Assembly: GCA_009842675.1 (NCBI GenBank)
Contig: VYEX01000034.1
Coordinates: forward strand, 1-40,965
DNA from: Acidimicrobiia bacterium
GTDB taxonomy: Bacteria > Actinomycetota > Acidimicrobiia > Acidimicrobiales > Bin134
Length of the DNA: 40,965 nt
Direction: 5' to 3'
Part shown: one piece after another, positions 9,517-19,290 of the stretch
How the letters are laid out: every line of letters begins with the position of its first letter
Position numbering within the stretch: position 1 is the first letter of the stretch
Translations under genes and position numbers: made by a program
Notes under the pieces: model-generated
Databases searched by the model: none
What the model was told of the DNA's origin: nothing
What the model saw: only the letters and a program-made list of their open reading frames with translations

Positions 9517-12500
9517 ATGTTGGACGTAAATGCATTCGACCAACTCTCCATCGGACTGGCCACAGCCGATGCCATTCGGACCTGGTCCAACGGCGAGGTG
9601 AAGAAGCCCGAGACCATCAACTACCGCACGCTCCGCCCCGAGAAGGACGGCTTGTTCTGCGAGAAGATCTTCGGTCCCACCAAGGATTGGGAGTGCTACT
9701 GCGGCAAGTACAAGCGCATCCGCTTCAAGGGCATCATCTGTGAGCGATGCGGCGTTGAGGTCACCCGTTCCAAGGTGCGCCGCGATCGGATGGGCCACAT
9801 CGAGTTGGCCGCTCCTGCGGTCCACATCTGGTACTTGCGGGGCACAAGGTCGTGGCTGGCCTACCTGCTTATGGGCACCGAGCCCAAAGAGGAGTTGAAG
9901 GCCAAGCAGCTGGAGAAGGTCATCTACTTCGCAGCCAACCTGGTAATCGAGGTCGACGAGGAGGAGCGCCACCGGCGGCTCCCCGAACTCGAACGGGAGA
10001 AGATCGAGGAGATAGAGGCCATCCGCGAGGAGCTTCAGGAGCGCAAGAACGAGCGATTGGCCGAGCTGGAGGAAGACCTCGAGACCGCCGACGCCAAAGA
10101 CCTGGACAAGCGCCAAAAGGCGGCGGAGAAGGACATCTTGGCCCTCGAAGAGGAGTACGACGAAGAAATCGAGATGGTTGAGCGGGCCTTCGAGGAGTTC
10201 TCCAGCCTGTTCCCCCGCAAGATCGTCGAGGACGAAGAGCTGTGGCGGGAGATGGAGGACCGCTACGGCGACCTCTTCACCGGTGGCATGGGCGCGGCGG
10301 TCATCGCCACGCTTATAGACAGTGTCGACCTCGACGAGGAGGAGCGCAAGCTCCGGGAGCAACTCGATCCCCCCGAGGGCCAGAAGAGACTCTCCCAACA
10401 GCGGGAGCAGAAGGCCATCAAGCGGCTGAAGATCGTGTCGGCGTTCAACCGGCGCGACCAGCACGGCCGCCGCATCAACGACCCCCGGGCCATGATCCTG
10501 GACGCCGTCCCGGTCATCCCCCCTGAACTGCGTCCCATGGTGCAACTGGACGGCGGTCGCTTCGCCACCTCCGACTTGAACGATCTCTACCGCCGGGTCA
10601 TCAACCGCAACAACCGCCTCAAGAGGCTGCTGGATTTGGGCGCACCCGAGATCATCGTCAACAACGAGAAGCGGATGCTGCAAGAGGCAGTCGACGCCCT
10701 TTTCGACAACGGCCGCCGGGGACGTCCGGTGACCGGTCCGGGCAACCGGCCCCTCAAGTCGCTATCCGACATGCTCAAGGGCAAGCAAGGGCGCTTCCGC
10801 CAGAACCTCTTGGGCAAGCGGGTCGACTATTCAGGCCGCTCGGTCATCGTGGTCGGACCCACTCTCAAGCTGCACCAGTGCGGCCTCCCCAAGCTCATGG
10901 CCTTGGAGCTGTTCAAGCCCTTCGTTATGAAGAAGCTGGTGGAAGAGGACCTGGCCCAGAACATCAAGTCGGCCAAGCGGATGGTGGAACGGCGCCGTCC
11001 CCAGGTGTGGGACGTGCTCGACGAGGTCATCCAAGAGCACCCCGTGCTGTTGAACCGGGCGCCGACCCTGCACCGGCTGGGCATCCAGGCGTTCGAGCCC
11101 GTGCTCGTGGAGGGCAAGGCCATCCAGATCCACCCGCTGGTGTGCACCGCCTTCAATGCCGATTTCGACGGCGACCAGATGGCTGTCCACCTGCCCCTGT
11201 CGGCCCAGGCTCAGGCCGAGGCGCGAGTGCTCATGCTGTCGGCCAACAACGTGCTCAGCCCTGCTCACGGGCGTCCTCTGGTCACTCCTGGCCAGGACAT
11301 GATCATCGGGGCCTACTACCTCACCGAGGAAGTGGATGGCGCGGTAGGCGAGGGACGGGTGTTCCGCCACCAGCACCAAATCGAGCGGGCCTACGAAGCC
11401 GGCGAGGTCGAGCTTCACGCCCGCATCGAGTACCGCATTCCCCAGTTGGTAGAAACGCCGGCCAACGGCGACGCCGCCACCTACACCCCGACCACGGTGG
11501 GACGAGTGCTGTTCAACAGCACCCTGCCCGACGACTTTCCCTATGTGAACCAGGTGGCCACCAAACGGGACATCACCACCATCGTGGACAAGCTGGCCCA
11601 GCAGTACACCAAGGAGGTCGTGGCCCGCAGCCTCGACGCCCTGAAGAACCTGAGCTTCGAGTTCGCCAGCCAGTCCGGACTCACCGTCTCGGTGGACGAC
11701 ATCAAGGTCCCCCGCGACAAGAAGACCATCTTGGACGGCTACGAGAAAGAGGCCGACAAGGTCGAAAACCAGTTCCGGCGGGGCATCATCACCGACGGTG
11801 AGCGCCGCCAGAAAGAGGTTGAGATCTGGACCGAGGCCACCGAGAAGGTGCGCCAGAGCATGGAGGCGGTGCTCCGGTCAGAGCAGTTCAACCCCATCGA
11901 CATGATGGTGGGCTCCGGCGCCCGGGGGAACATGATGCAGGTCCGTCAGATCGCGGGTATGCGCGGCCTGGTGGCCAACCCCCGCGGCGACATGATACCC
12001 CGTCCCATCAAGAGCAACTTCCGCGAGGGCCTGGCGATGCTCGAATACTTCATCGCCACCCCCGGCGCCCGCAAGGGCCTGGTGGACACCGCCCTTCGCA
12101 CCGCCGACTCCGGCTATCTCACCCGCCGCCTGGTCGACGTGGCCCAAGAGGTCATCATCAACGACCGGGACCCGTTCGAATCGGGAGGGCCGGTTCGGGG
12201 CATCTGGATCAACGACGTCATGCCTGATGAGCCGGGCAAGCGGACCTACCTGGAGACCCGTCTGTTCAGCCGCACTTTGACTGACGACGTGACCCTGGGC
12301 GATGGCACCGTGTTGGAACGGGGCTCCATCGTCGGCGATGAGGAGATGGCCCTGTTGCGCGACGATCCCACCGTAACCCGGGTCCGCGTGCTGTCCCCCC
12401 TCACCGACGACTCCGAGGTGGGGATCAGCCGAGCGTCCTACGGGCTCTCCCTCGCCACCGGCCAGCCCATCGAGGTGGGCGAAGCCGTGGGCGTGATCGC

Positions 12501-13434
12501 GGCTCAGTCCATCGGCGAGCCGGGAACACAGCTCACCATGCGGACCTTCCACACCGGCGGCGTGGCCGGCAAGGACATCGCTGGCGGTCTTCCCCGCGTC
12601 GTGGAACTGTTCGAGGCCCGCACTCCCAAGGGCAAAGCCGAGCTCACCCGGATCTCCGGGGTCGTTCGCATCGAAGATGAGGACGGCAAAGCCAGCAGGA
12701 TGACCGTGGTAGGCGACGACGGCGCCGAATGGTCCCTTGTCATCGACCCTGCATGGAAGCTGGCGGTGATCGAGGACCAAGAGGTGTCCGCCGGTGATTC
12801 GGTGGCCCAGGCCGACGGGCCCCGCGACCCCAAGGAACTGCTGGAAATTCGCGGTGTGCGAGAGACCCAGCAGTACCTCGTGGACGAGGTGCAGAGGGTG
12901 TACCGAGACCAGGGCGTGTCCATCCACGACAAGCACATCGAGCTGATCGTTCGCCAGATGACCCGTCGAGTGGCCATTCAGGAACCGGGCGACTCCGACT
13001 TCCTGCCCGGCGAGCGGGTGGACTCCCAGAAATTCACCAACGTGAACCGCTCACTAGCCCAAGAGGGCAAGCGCCCTGCCGAGGGACGGCCTGAGCTCAT
13101 GGGGATCACCAAGGCCTCCTTGGCCACCGATTCCTGGCTGTCGGCCGCGTCGTTCCAGGAAACCACCCGGGTGCTCACCGAAGCGGCCATCGAGTCTCGC
13201 CAAGACGAACTCGTCGGCCTCAAGGAGAACATCATCATAGGCAAGCTGATCCCAGCCGGGACCGGCATGGAGATGTACCGGGAGATCGCCACCCACGCTC
13301 CCGACTTCACTCCGATGGAGTACTACACCTCCGCAGATGAAGACGTTGACCTGGCAGATCAGTTTGCCCAGTGGGCTTCAGCGGCCGATGCCGCCGAGGC
13401 CGACGTGTTGCCGATGGGGAACTTAGGGGCGTAA
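9517..13434 (+). CDS. rpoC: DNA-directed RNA polymerase subunit beta'
   Basis: A 1305-residue beta' subunit with the catalytic metal loop [16 protein letters not shown] (about residue 546 on). The first zinc site is complete: Cys60, Cys62, Cys75 and Cys78, in CYCGKYKR and ICERCGVEV. An Arg/Glu-rich coiled-coil insert spans about 150-235. Switch and trigger-loop segments near [20 protein letters not shown] and FHTGGVAG are intact. The second zinc site seen in nearly all bacterial beta' proteins is gone: the four cysteine positions read Pro886, Asp964, Ser971 and Ser974 by alignment with the mycobacterial protein from memory. ATG immediately follows the rpoB stop. A terminator-like hairpin follows the gene before rpsL. 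Confidence 0.98.
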   Translation: MLDVNAFDQLSIGLATADAIRTWSNGEVKKPETINYRTLRPEKDGLFCEKIFGPTKDWECYCGKYKRIRFKGIICERCGVEVTRSKVRRDRMGHIELAAPAVHIWYLRGTRSWLAYLLMGTEPKEELKAKQLEKVIYFAANLVIEVDEEERHRRLPELEREKIEEIEAIREELQERKNERLAELEEDLETADAKDLDKRQKAAEKDILALEEEYDEEIEMVERAFEEFSSLFPRKIVEDEELWREMEDRYGDLFTGGMGAAVIATLIDSVDLDEEERKLREQLDPPEGQKRLSQQREQKAIKRLKIVSAFNRRDQHGRRINDPRAMILDAVPVIPPELRPMVQLDGGRFATSDLNDLYRRVINRNNRLKRLLDLGAPEIIVNNEKRMLQEAVDALFDNGRRGRPVTGPGNRPLKSLSDMLKGKQGRFRQNLLGKRVDYSGRSVIVVGPTLKLHQCGLPKLMALELFKPFVMKKLVEEDLAQNIKSAKRMVERRRPQVWDVLDEVIQEHPVLLNRAPTLHRLGIQAFEPVLVEGKAIQIHPLVCTAFNADFDGDQMAVHLPLSAQAQAEARVLMLSANNVLSPAHGRPLVTPGQDMIIGAYYLTEEVDGAVGEGRVFRHQHQIERAYEAGEVELHARIEYRIPQLVETPANGDAATYTPTTVGRVLFNSTLPDDFPYVNQVATKRDITTIVDKLAQQYTKEVVARSLDALKNLSFEFASQSGLTVSVDDIKVPRDKKTILDGYEKEADKVENQFRRGIITDGERRQKEVEIWTEATEKVRQSMEAVLRSEQFNPIDMMVGSGARGNMMQVRQIAGMRGLVANPRGDMIPRPIKSNFREGLAMLEYFIATPGARKGLVDTALRTADSGYLTRRLVDVAQEVIINDRDPFESGGPVRGIWINDVMPDEPGKRTYLETRLFSRTLTDDVTLGDGTVLERGSIVGDEEMALLRDDPTVTRVRVLSPLTDDSEVGISRASYGLSLATGQPIEVGEAVGVIAAQSIGEPGTQLTMRTFHTGGVAGKDIAGGLPRVVELFEARTPKGKAELTRISGVVRIEDEDGKASRMTVVGDDGAEWSLVIDPAWKLAVIEDQEVSAGDSVAQADGPRDPKELLEIRGVRETQQYLVDEVQRVYRDQGVSIHDKHIELIVRQMTRRVAIQEPGDSDFLPGERVDSQKFTNVNRSLAQEGKRPAEGRPELMGITKASLATDSWLSAASFQETTRVLTEAAIESRQDELVGLKENIIIGKLIPAGTGMEMYREIATHAPDFTPMEYYTSADEDVDLADQFAQWASAADAAEADVLPMGNLGA

Positions 13435-13447
13435 ACTTAGAACTGGA

Positions 13448-13478
13448 GCGCGGCCTTCGCTGCGCCCTCAATCTTTTT
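13448..13478 (+). terminator. Terminator-like hairpin between rpoC and rpsL
   Basis: GCGCGG (13448-13453) pairs with CTGCGC (13460-13465), including one G-U, around the loop CCTTCG. A TCTTTTT tract ends at 13478. It could end rpoBC transcription or act as a partial attenuator before the str genes; rpsL starts only 23 bases later. Confidence 0.5.
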
Positions 13479-13500
13479 CCAATCAGCCCTAGGAAGTGCT

Positions 13501-13872
13501 GTGCCCACGATTCAGCAACTGGTGCGCAAGGGTCGCCAGTCAAAGTTCCGCAAGGAGAAGACGCCAGCCCTCAAAGGCGCGCCCCAGCGGCGAGGGGTAT
13601 GTACTCGGGTTTACACAACCACTCCGAAAAAGCCGAATTCCGCGCTCCGACGGGTAGCCCGCGTGCGGCTGACCAGCGGAATGGAGATAACCGCCTATAT
13701 CCCCGGCGAGGGGCACAACCTCCAAGAGCACTCCATTGTGTTGGTGCGCGGCGGTCGAGTGCGCGACCTGCCTGGCGTGCGCTACAAGATCATCCGAGGC
13801 ACCTTGGACACTGCCGGAGTGACCGATCGCCGACAGGCCCGCAGCCGCTACGGCGCCAAGAAGGAAGGCTAA
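13501..13872 (+). CDS. rpsL: 30S ribosomal protein S12
   Basis: A 123-residue S12 at the decoding centre, monitoring codon-anticodon pairing. Family segments are the [12 protein letters not shown] start, [20 protein letters not shown] (residues 31-50, with Lys43 retained), the [11 protein letters not shown] motif and the ARSRYGAKK end. The loop usually reading GGRVKDLPG reads GGRVRDLPG, so residue 88 is Arg instead of Lys. In mycobacteria and streptomycetes that change gives streptomycin resistance. GTG at 13501 is the only start that fits the family N-terminus; AGGAAG lies just upstream. It is followed by a 12-codon frame and then rpsG. Confidence 0.97.
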   Translation: MPTIQQLVRKGRQSKFRKEKTPALKGAPQRRGVCTRVYTTTPKKPNSALRRVARVRLTSGMEITAYIPGEGHNLQEHSIVLVRGGRVRDLPGVRYKIIRGTLDTAGVTDRRQARSRYGAKKEG

Positions 13873-13874
13873 CC

Positions 13875-13913
13875 ATGCCTCGCAACTTCGCAAGCGCTGG
13901 AAAAGAGGCCTGA
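13875..13913 (+). CDS. Candidate 12-codon leader ORF before rpsG
   Basis: An ATG at 13875 opens a 12-residue frame ([12 protein letters not shown]) ending in TGA two bases before the rpsG ATG. AAGGAAGG, at the 3' end of rpsL, lies about 8 bases upstream, and the rpsG ribosome-binding region (AAAGAGG) is inside the frame. Its first eleven bases, ATGCCTCGCAA, are identical to the rpsG start, so it may be a duplicated start region. Whether it is translated is unknown. Confidence 0.35.
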   Translation: MPRNFASAGKEA

Positions 13914-13915
13914 AG

Positions 13916-14386
13916 ATGCCTCGCAAGGGCCCAGCGGGGCGACGCGACCTCCCCAACGACCCGGTGTACGACTCTTTGCTCGTCACCCAGTTCGTGAACA
14001 AGATCCTGCAACGGGGCAAGCGCTCCACCGCCGAGCGCATCATGTACGGCGCGCTCGACATCGTGGAGCAGAAGACCAGTGCCGAGCCGCTGGGCACCCT
14101 GAAGCGGGCGGTGGACAATGTGCGCCCCCAACTCGAGGTCCGCAGCCGGCGGGTCGGTGGGGCCACCTATCAGGTCCCTGTAGACGTGCGCCCTCGACGG
14201 GCGAACACCCTGGCCATCCGTTGGATTGTCAATCACGCCCGAGAACGGCGTGAGCGCACCATGACCGATCGGCTGGCCAACGAAATCCTGGACGCCTCTA
14301 ATGGCCTGGGTGCGTCGGTGAAACGGCGCGACGACTTGCACAAGATGGCTGAGTCGAACCGGGCCTTCGCCCACTACCGCTGGTAA
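13916..14386 (+). CDS. rpsG: 30S ribosomal protein S7
   Basis: A 156-residue S7, a primary assembly protein of the 30S head that touches E-site tRNA. In E. coli it also represses the str operon. It starts [20 protein letters not shown] and contains the [10 protein letters not shown] segment, the [17 protein letters not shown] beta-ribbon (about residues 77-93) and the C-terminal [15 protein letters not shown]. The length is the family norm. Translation is probably coupled to rpsL or to the short frame that ends two bases upstream. fusA starts 22 bases downstream. Confidence 0.97.
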   Translation: MPRKGPAGRRDLPNDPVYDSLLVTQFVNKILQRGKRSTAERIMYGALDIVEQKTSAEPLGTLKRAVDNVRPQLEVRSRRVGGATYQVPVDVRPRRANTLAIRWIVNHARERRERTMTDRLANEILDASNGLGASVKRRDDLHKMAESNRAFAHYRW

Positions 14387-14408
14387 GCGGTCCTACTTCC
14401 TGAGCGTC

Positions 14409-16487
14409 ATGTCTCGTCACCCGCTGGAGAAGACCCGCAACATTGGCATCATGGCCCACATCGACGCGGGCAAAACCACCTGTACCGAGCGCATCCTCTA
14501 TTACACCGGCAAGGCTTACAAACTCGGTGAGGTCCACGACGGCGCCGCCACCATGGACTGGATGGAACAGGAACAGGAGCGGGGCATCACCATCACCTCG
14601 GCCGCCACCACCGCCGAGTGGGCCGGCCACCGCATCAACATCATCGACACGCCCGGCCACGTGGACTTCACCATGGAGGTGGAGCGCTCTTTGCGGGTGC
14701 TCGACGGGGCGGTGGCCCTGTTCGACGGCGTCGCCGGCGTGGAACCCCAGTCAGAGACCGTGTGGCGACAGGCCAACAAGTACGAAGTCCCCCGCATTTG
14801 CTTCATCAACAAGCTCGACCGCACCGGGGCCAATTTCGAGCGGGCCGTGCTCACCATTTCCGAGCGCTTGCGGGCCACCACTGCCGTGGTGCAGCTGCCC
14901 ATCGGCATCGAAGCCGACCTGCTCGGCGTGGTCGACCTGGTGGAGATGCAGGGCCTGGTATGGCGGGGCGACGACTTGGGCGCCACCTGGGACGTCACCG
15001 AGATTCCCGAGGATCTCAAAGAAAAGGCCGAGGAAGCCCGCCTCGAGCTCATCGACCTGCTCACCCAGTTCGACGAGAGCCTGCTGGAGAAGTACATCGA
15101 GGATGAGGACTCGATCACTCCGGCCGACCTGCGGGCCGCTCTGCGAGCCTGCACCCTGTCGCTGGACATCGTGCCCGTGCTGTGCGGATCGGCCTTCAAG
15201 AACAAGGGCGTGCAACCGCTTCTGGACGCCATCATCGAGTACCTGCCCTCCCCGCTGGACATCCCCCCGGTCAGCGGCATCTACAAGGGCGAGGAGTGCG
15301 AGCGGCCTGCCGACGACGAGGCCCCGTTCAGCGCGTTGGCGTTCAAGATCATGAGCGACCCCCACGTCGGCAAGCTCACCTACTTCCGGGTCTACAGCGG
15401 TCAACTGGACAAGGGCAGCCAGGTGATCAACACCCGCACCGGGCGCAAGGAGCGGATCGGCCGCATCTTGGAGATGCACGCCAACGACCGCGAAGATCTC
15501 GACGTTGTCCGGGCCGGCGACATCGTGGCCGGAATCGGCCTCAAAGACGTGCGCACCGGCGACACCCTGACCCATCCCAACCACCCCATCGAACTGGAGC
15601 AGATGGACTTCCCCGACCCGGTGATCCAGGTTGCGGTGGAGCCCCGTACCAAGGCCGACCAGGACAAACTGGGCAAGGCGATGTCCGCCCTGGCCGAAGA
15701 GGATCCCACGTTCCAGGTCCGCACCGACGAGGAAACGGCGCAGACCCTCATCGCCGGAATGGGCGAGCTGCACCTGGAGGTGCTGGTGGAGCGGATGCTG
15801 CGGGAGTTCAATGTGGACGCCTCGGTCGGCAAGCCGCAGGTGGCCTACCGGGAGACCGTCTCCACGCCGGTGGGCAAGTTCACCTACACCCACAAGAAGC
15901 AGACGGGAGGCTCGGGCCAATACGCCGAGATCACCTTCGACCTTGAGCCGAATGACCCCGGCAAAGGCTATGAGTTCGCCAGCCAGGTCAGCGGGGGGCG
16001 CATCCCCAAGGAGTACATCCCCGCGGTAGACAGCGGAATGCAAGATGCCATGACCACCGGGCCGCTGGCCGGATTCCCGGTAGTCGATATCAAGGTGACC
16101 CTCACCGACGGCAAGCACCACGAGGTGGACTCATCCGACATGGCCTTCAAGATCGCGGCCACCGCCGCCTTCCGCGACGCCGCCCGACGGGCCAAGCCCG
16201 TTTTGTTGGAGCCGATCATGGCCGTCGACGTAGTGACTCCCGAGGAGTACATGGGCGACGTGATCGGCGATTTGAACGGTCGCCGGGGCAAGATCGACAG
16301 CATGGAACAGCGGGGCCGCGAACAAATTGTCAAGGCCCATGTGCCACTCTCGGAAATGTTCGGGTACGCTACCGAACTCCGGTCGCGGACACAGGGGCGT
16401 GCTACGCACACCATGCAGTTCGACACCTACCGGCAGGCGCCTGCCAAGGTGCAAGAGGAGATAGTCGCCCGCATTCGGGGCGAATAA
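14409..16487 (+). CDS. fusA: Translation elongation factor G
   Basis: A 692-residue GTPase that drives ribosomal translocation and, with RRF, ribosome recycling. The G motifs are clear: AHIDAGKTT (G1, about residue 16), RGITITSAA (G2), DTPGHVDF (G3, about 80) and NKLDRTG (G4, about 135). Domain III begins with [15 protein letters not shown] and domain IV contains [12 protein letters not shown]. The C-terminus has the domain V segment [15 protein letters not shown]. No recognisable ribosome-binding site precedes ATG 14409; coupling to rpsG 22 bases upstream is likely. It lies within the rpsL-rpsG-fusA-tuf order. Confidence 0.98.
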   Translation: MSRHPLEKTRNIGIMAHIDAGKTTCTERILYYTGKAYKLGEVHDGAATMDWMEQEQERGITITSAATTAEWAGHRINIIDTPGHVDFTMEVERSLRVLDGAVALFDGVAGVEPQSETVWRQANKYEVPRICFINKLDRTGANFERAVLTISERLRATTAVVQLPIGIEADLLGVVDLVEMQGLVWRGDDLGATWDVTEIPEDLKEKAEEARLELIDLLTQFDESLLEKYIEDEDSITPADLRAALRACTLSLDIVPVLCGSAFKNKGVQPLLDAIIEYLPSPLDIPPVSGIYKGEECERPADDEAPFSALAFKIMSDPHVGKLTYFRVYSGQLDKGSQVINTRTGRKERIGRILEMHANDREDLDVVRAGDIVAGIGLKDVRTGDTLTHPNHPIELEQMDFPDPVIQVAVEPRTKADQDKLGKAMSALAEEDPTFQVRTDEETAQTLIAGMGELHLEVLVERMLREFNVDASVGKPQVAYRETVSTPVGKFTYTHKKQTGGSGQYAEITFDLEPNDPGKGYEFASQVSGGRIPKEYIPAVDSGMQDAMTTGPLAGFPVVDIKVTLTDGKHHEVDSSDMAFKIAATAAFRDAARRAKPVLLEPIMAVDVVTPEEYMGDVIGDLNGRRGKIDSMEQRGREQIVKAHVPLSEMFGYATELRSRTQGRATHTMQFDTYRQAPAKVQEEIVARIRGE

Positions 16488-16522
16488 TCAGGGACAAAGA
16501 GCCCGTTTTCGGAGGATAGAAA

Positions 16523-17713
16523 ATGGCTAAGGAAACATTTGAGCGCACCAAGCCGCACTTGAACGTGGGCACGATGGGCCACATCGACCACGGCAAGACC
16601 ACCCTGACTGCGGCAATCACCAAGGTGCTGTCGGAGGCCGATCCCACCACCACGCAATTCACCGAGTTCGACAACATCGACAAGGCCCCCGAGGAGCGGG
16701 AGCGGGGAATCACCATCAACGTGGCCCACGTGGAGTACGAGACAGGGAACCGCCACTACGCCCACGTCGACATGCCCGGCCACGCCGACTACATCAAGAA
16801 CATGATCACCGGCGCGGCCCAGGTAGATGGCGCCATTCTGGTGGTGTCGGCCGCCGACGGCCCCATGCCCCAGACCCGAGAGCACGTTCTCTTGGCCCGC
16901 CAGGTGGGCGTGCCCGCCATCGTGGTCGCCTTGAACAAGGTCGACATGGTGGACGATGAGGAGCTGTTGGAGCTGGTGGAGCTCGAGGTTAGGGAGCTGC
17001 TCAGCGAGTACGACTTCCCCGGCGACGACATCCCGGTGATCCCGGTTTCGGCCCTCAAGGCTCTCGACGGCGACGGCGACGCCGCCCAGCAGGTGATCGA
17101 CCTGATGGAGCAGGTGGACTCTTACATCGAGGAGCCCGAGCGCGACGTGGACAAGCCGTTCCTGATGCCCATTGAAGACGTGTTCTCCATCACCGGACGG
17201 GGAACCGTGGTCACCGGTCGGGTGGAGCAGGGCATCGTCAACACCGGCGACAAGGTAGAGATCGTCGGCATTAAAGACACGGCCGAGACGGTGTGCACCG
17301 GGGTTGAGATGTTCCGCAAGCTGCTCGACGAGGGTCGCGCCGGCGACAACATCGGCGCCCTGCTACGGGGCACCGACAAAGACGAAGTCCAGCGCGGCCA
17401 GGTGTTGGCCAAGCCCGGCTCCATCACCCCCCATACCAACTTCGAAGCCCAGGTCTACGTGCTGACCAAGGAAGAGGGCGGTCGCCACAAGCCGTTCTTC
17501 AGCAACTACCGGCCCCAGTTCTACTTCCGGACCACCGATGTCACCGGCACCATCGCCCTGCCCGAGGGCACCGAGATGTGCATGCCCGGCGACAACACCG
17601 AAATGGTCGTAGAGCTCATCGCCCCGATTGCCATGGACGAGGGGCTGCGTTTCGCCATCCGCGAGGGCGGCCGCACCGTGGGTGCGGGCACAGTCACCAA
17701 GATCATCAAGTAG
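16523..17713 (+). CDS. tuf: Translation elongation factor Tu
   Basis: A 396-residue GTPase that carries aminoacyl-tRNA to the ribosomal A site. Visible motifs are GHIDHGKTT (about residues 19-27), [24 protein letters not shown] (83-94), NKVDMVDD and SALKALDGD. Domain 2 starts near [24 protein letters not shown], and domain 3 ends with [18 protein letters not shown]. Position 84 is Met where E. coli has Cys and mycobacteria Ala, which is not expected to matter. A strong GGAGGA ribosome-binding site sits 7 bases before the ATG. It is the only tuf gene in the window, and rpsJ follows after 5 bases. Confidence 0.98.
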   Translation: MAKETFERTKPHLNVGTMGHIDHGKTTLTAAITKVLSEADPTTTQFTEFDNIDKAPEERERGITINVAHVEYETGNRHYAHVDMPGHADYIKNMITGAAQVDGAILVVSAADGPMPQTREHVLLARQVGVPAIVVALNKVDMVDDEELLELVELEVRELLSEYDFPGDDIPVIPVSALKALDGDGDAAQQVIDLMEQVDSYIEEPERDVDKPFLMPIEDVFSITGRGTVVTGRVEQGIVNTGDKVEIVGIKDTAETVCTGVEMFRKLLDEGRAGDNIGALLRGTDKDEVQRGQVLAKPGSITPHTNFEAQVYVLTKEEGGRHKPFFSNYRPQFYFRTTDVTGTIALPEGTEMCMPGDNTEMVVELIAPIAMDEGLRFAIREGGRTVGAGTVTKIIK

Positions 17714-17718
17714 CTCTC

Positions 17719-18039
17719 ATGGCATCAGGACAGAAAATCCGCATTCGGCTAAAGGCCTACGATCACGAGATCATCGACCAATCCACCAAGAAAATCGTGG
17801 AGACGGTCAAGCGCACCCAGGCCGATTTGCGAGGTCCTGTCCCACTGCCCACCGAAAAGCACCGCTTCACCGTGATCCGGTCACCCCACAAGGACAAGGA
17901 CAGCCGCGAGCACTTCGAGATTCGCATCCACAAGCGCTTGCTCGACATCGTCGATCCCGGACCCAAGACCGTGGACTCCCTTCAACGGCTGGACCTGCCT
18001 GCGGGCGTCGACATCGAGATCAAGCTCCAGCACGGCTGA
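17719..18039 (+). CDS. rpsJ: 30S ribosomal protein S10 (NusE)
   Basis: A 106-residue S10, a 30S head protein that also serves as NusE, linking NusG and antitermination complexes to polymerase. The family features [20 protein letters not shown], the [21 protein letters not shown] loop (about 45-65) and the [10 protein letters not shown] end are present, and the length is normal. It starts 5 bases after tuf, with no separate promoter visible, so it belongs to the str transcript. In most bacteria rplC follows directly. Here a 4.1-kb block intervenes, beginning with an rpoB-like fragment 11 bases after the stop. Confidence 0.97.
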   Translation: MASGQKIRIRLKAYDHEIIDQSTKKIVETVKRTQADLRGPVPLPTEKHRFTVIRSPHKDKDSREHFEIRIHKRLLDIVDPGPKTVDSLQRLDLPAGVDIEIKLQHG

Positions 18040-18049
18040 CGGTCTTCCC

Positions 18050-18091
18050 CACTACGGCCGGATGTGCCCGATCGAATTCCCCGAGGGCTCC
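18050..18091 (+). pseudogene. rpoB-like fragment (RpoB signature without a gene)
   Basis: These 42 bases match rpoB positions 7300-7341 of this window at 35 of 42 sites without a gap. Read in one frame they give [14 protein letters not shown] against [14 protein letters not shown], 12 of 14 residues. Four of the seven differences are silent third-base changes. That frame has no start of its own and stops at 18125. It lies in the 72-base gap between rpsJ and the chosen serB start and overlaps the alternative serB GTG at 18064. The simplest reading is a relic of a second rpoB copy or a recombination scar. Confidence 0.65.
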
Positions 18092-18111
18092 ATCGACCAA
18101 CCCTTAGTGGT

Positions 18112-19281
18112 GTGGCCTTCCAGGTAATCCTGCTCCGGGTCTCCGGACCCGACCGCCCCGGGCTGTTCGCAGCCCTGCTCAATGTGCTCACCGCCGGCGG
18201 GGCCCAGATTCAAGACGTGGAGCAGGTGGTGATCCGCCGCCAGCTCACCTTGGGCATCGTGATGGAGGTTCCTCCCGGTCAAGACCTGCTCAAAGACCTG
18301 CTGCTGTTCGGCTGGGAGCAGAAGGTGACCGTGGAATTCGACGTGGTGGATCCCACGCCCTCGGTGCACTCCGGTGCATACGCCGTCACCGTTCTGGGCC
18401 GGGAGCTAACCCCAGCGATGTTGGCCACCACCGCCACTGCCATCGCCGAAGGAGGCGGCAACATCAACCGCATCGTGCGCCTCTCCCGCTATCCCATCTA
18501 CAGCTACGAGCTGCTCGTGGAGGGGGGCGCTGCCGAGGCCATCCGGCGCAATCTGCTGTCAGTAGCCGGGGCCAACCCCGAATTCGACGTGGCCATCCAA
18601 CGGGAAGGCCTGGCGCGGAGGGCCAAGCGCGTGGCCTTGCTGGATGTGGACTCCACCCTCATTCAGGACGAGATGATCGATCTGCTGGCCGCTGAAGCGG
18701 GGTGTGTGGAGGTATGCCAGAAGCTGACCGAACAGGCGATGCGAGGAGAGATCGGCTTCGAGACCGCCCTGCGAGACCGGGTTCGCCTCCTGGCCGGGTT
18801 GGACGAGGCTGCGCTGGAGCGGGCATGGGACCAAGTCAGCCTCACCCCAGGGGCCCGGACGTTTCTGACCACCCTTCAGCGACTGGGTTTCGCCATCGCC
18901 ATCGTGAGCGGCGGCTTCACCCGGTTCTGCAACCGGCTCAAGCAGGACTTCGACCTCGACTACGCGTACGCCAACACCTTGGAGATGGTCGACGGCAAGC
19001 TGACCGGCAATTTGGAGGGCCCGATCGTGGATCGAGCCCGCAAGGCAGAGATTCTGCACGAGATCGCCGCCGCCGAAGGCGTGTCGCCCGAGCAGGTGGT
19101 AGCAGTGGGAGACGGCGCCAACGACATCGACATGCTCACCGCGGCCGGACTGGGCATCGCCTTCAACGCCAAGCCCAAGGTTCGCCAGGCGGTTGAGACT
19201 GCCGTCAGCGTGCCCTACTTGGACGCCGTACTGTTTGTGCTGGGCGTCAGCCGCGAAGAGGTCGAGGCCGAGGGGATTTGA
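18112..19281 (+). CDS. serB: Phosphoserine phosphatase SerB with two ACT domains
   Basis: A 389-residue HAD-family phosphatase making L-serine from phosphoserine, the last step of serine synthesis. Two N-terminal ACT-type regulatory domains (about 1-80 and 88-165) precede the catalytic part. The nucleophile motif is LDVDSTLIQDEMIDLL (Asp178 and Asp180), with IVSGGFTRF for phosphate binding and GDGANDIDML for magnesium. GTG at 18112 was chosen because AFQVILLRVSGPDRPG then aligns with the start of the mycobacterial SerB2 ACT domain; GTG at 18064 would add 16 residues read through the rpoB-like fragment. No ribosome-binding site is obvious at either. It is the first gene of the block interrupting the S10 operon. 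Confidence 0.93.
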   Translation: MAFQVILLRVSGPDRPGLFAALLNVLTAGGAQIQDVEQVVIRRQLTLGIVMEVPPGQDLLKDLLLFGWEQKVTVEFDVVDPTPSVHSGAYAVTVLGRELTPAMLATTATAIAEGGGNINRIVRLSRYPIYSYELLVEGGAAEAIRRNLLSVAGANPEFDVAIQREGLARRAKRVALLDVDSTLIQDEMIDLLAAEAGCVEVCQKLTEQAMRGEIGFETALRDRVRLLAGLDEAALERAWDQVSLTPGARTFLTTLQRLGFAIAIVSGGFTRFCNRLKQDFDLDYAYANTLEMVDGKLTGNLEGPIVDRARKAEILHEIAAAEGVSPEQVVAVGDGANDIDMLTAAGLGIAFNAKPKVRQAVETAVSVPYLDAVLFVLGVSREEVEAEGI

Positions 19282-19290
19282 TCCTGCCCC

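Noticed and set aside
11878..12936. A 352-codon minus-strand frame inside rpoC
   Set aside because: It is a shadow of rpoC codon bias; the translation has no family features.
14751..16121. A 456-codon open frame on the minus strand
   Set aside because: It lies wholly inside fusA, has a composition typical of antisense frames in high-GC DNA, and shows no recognisable domain or ribosome-binding site.
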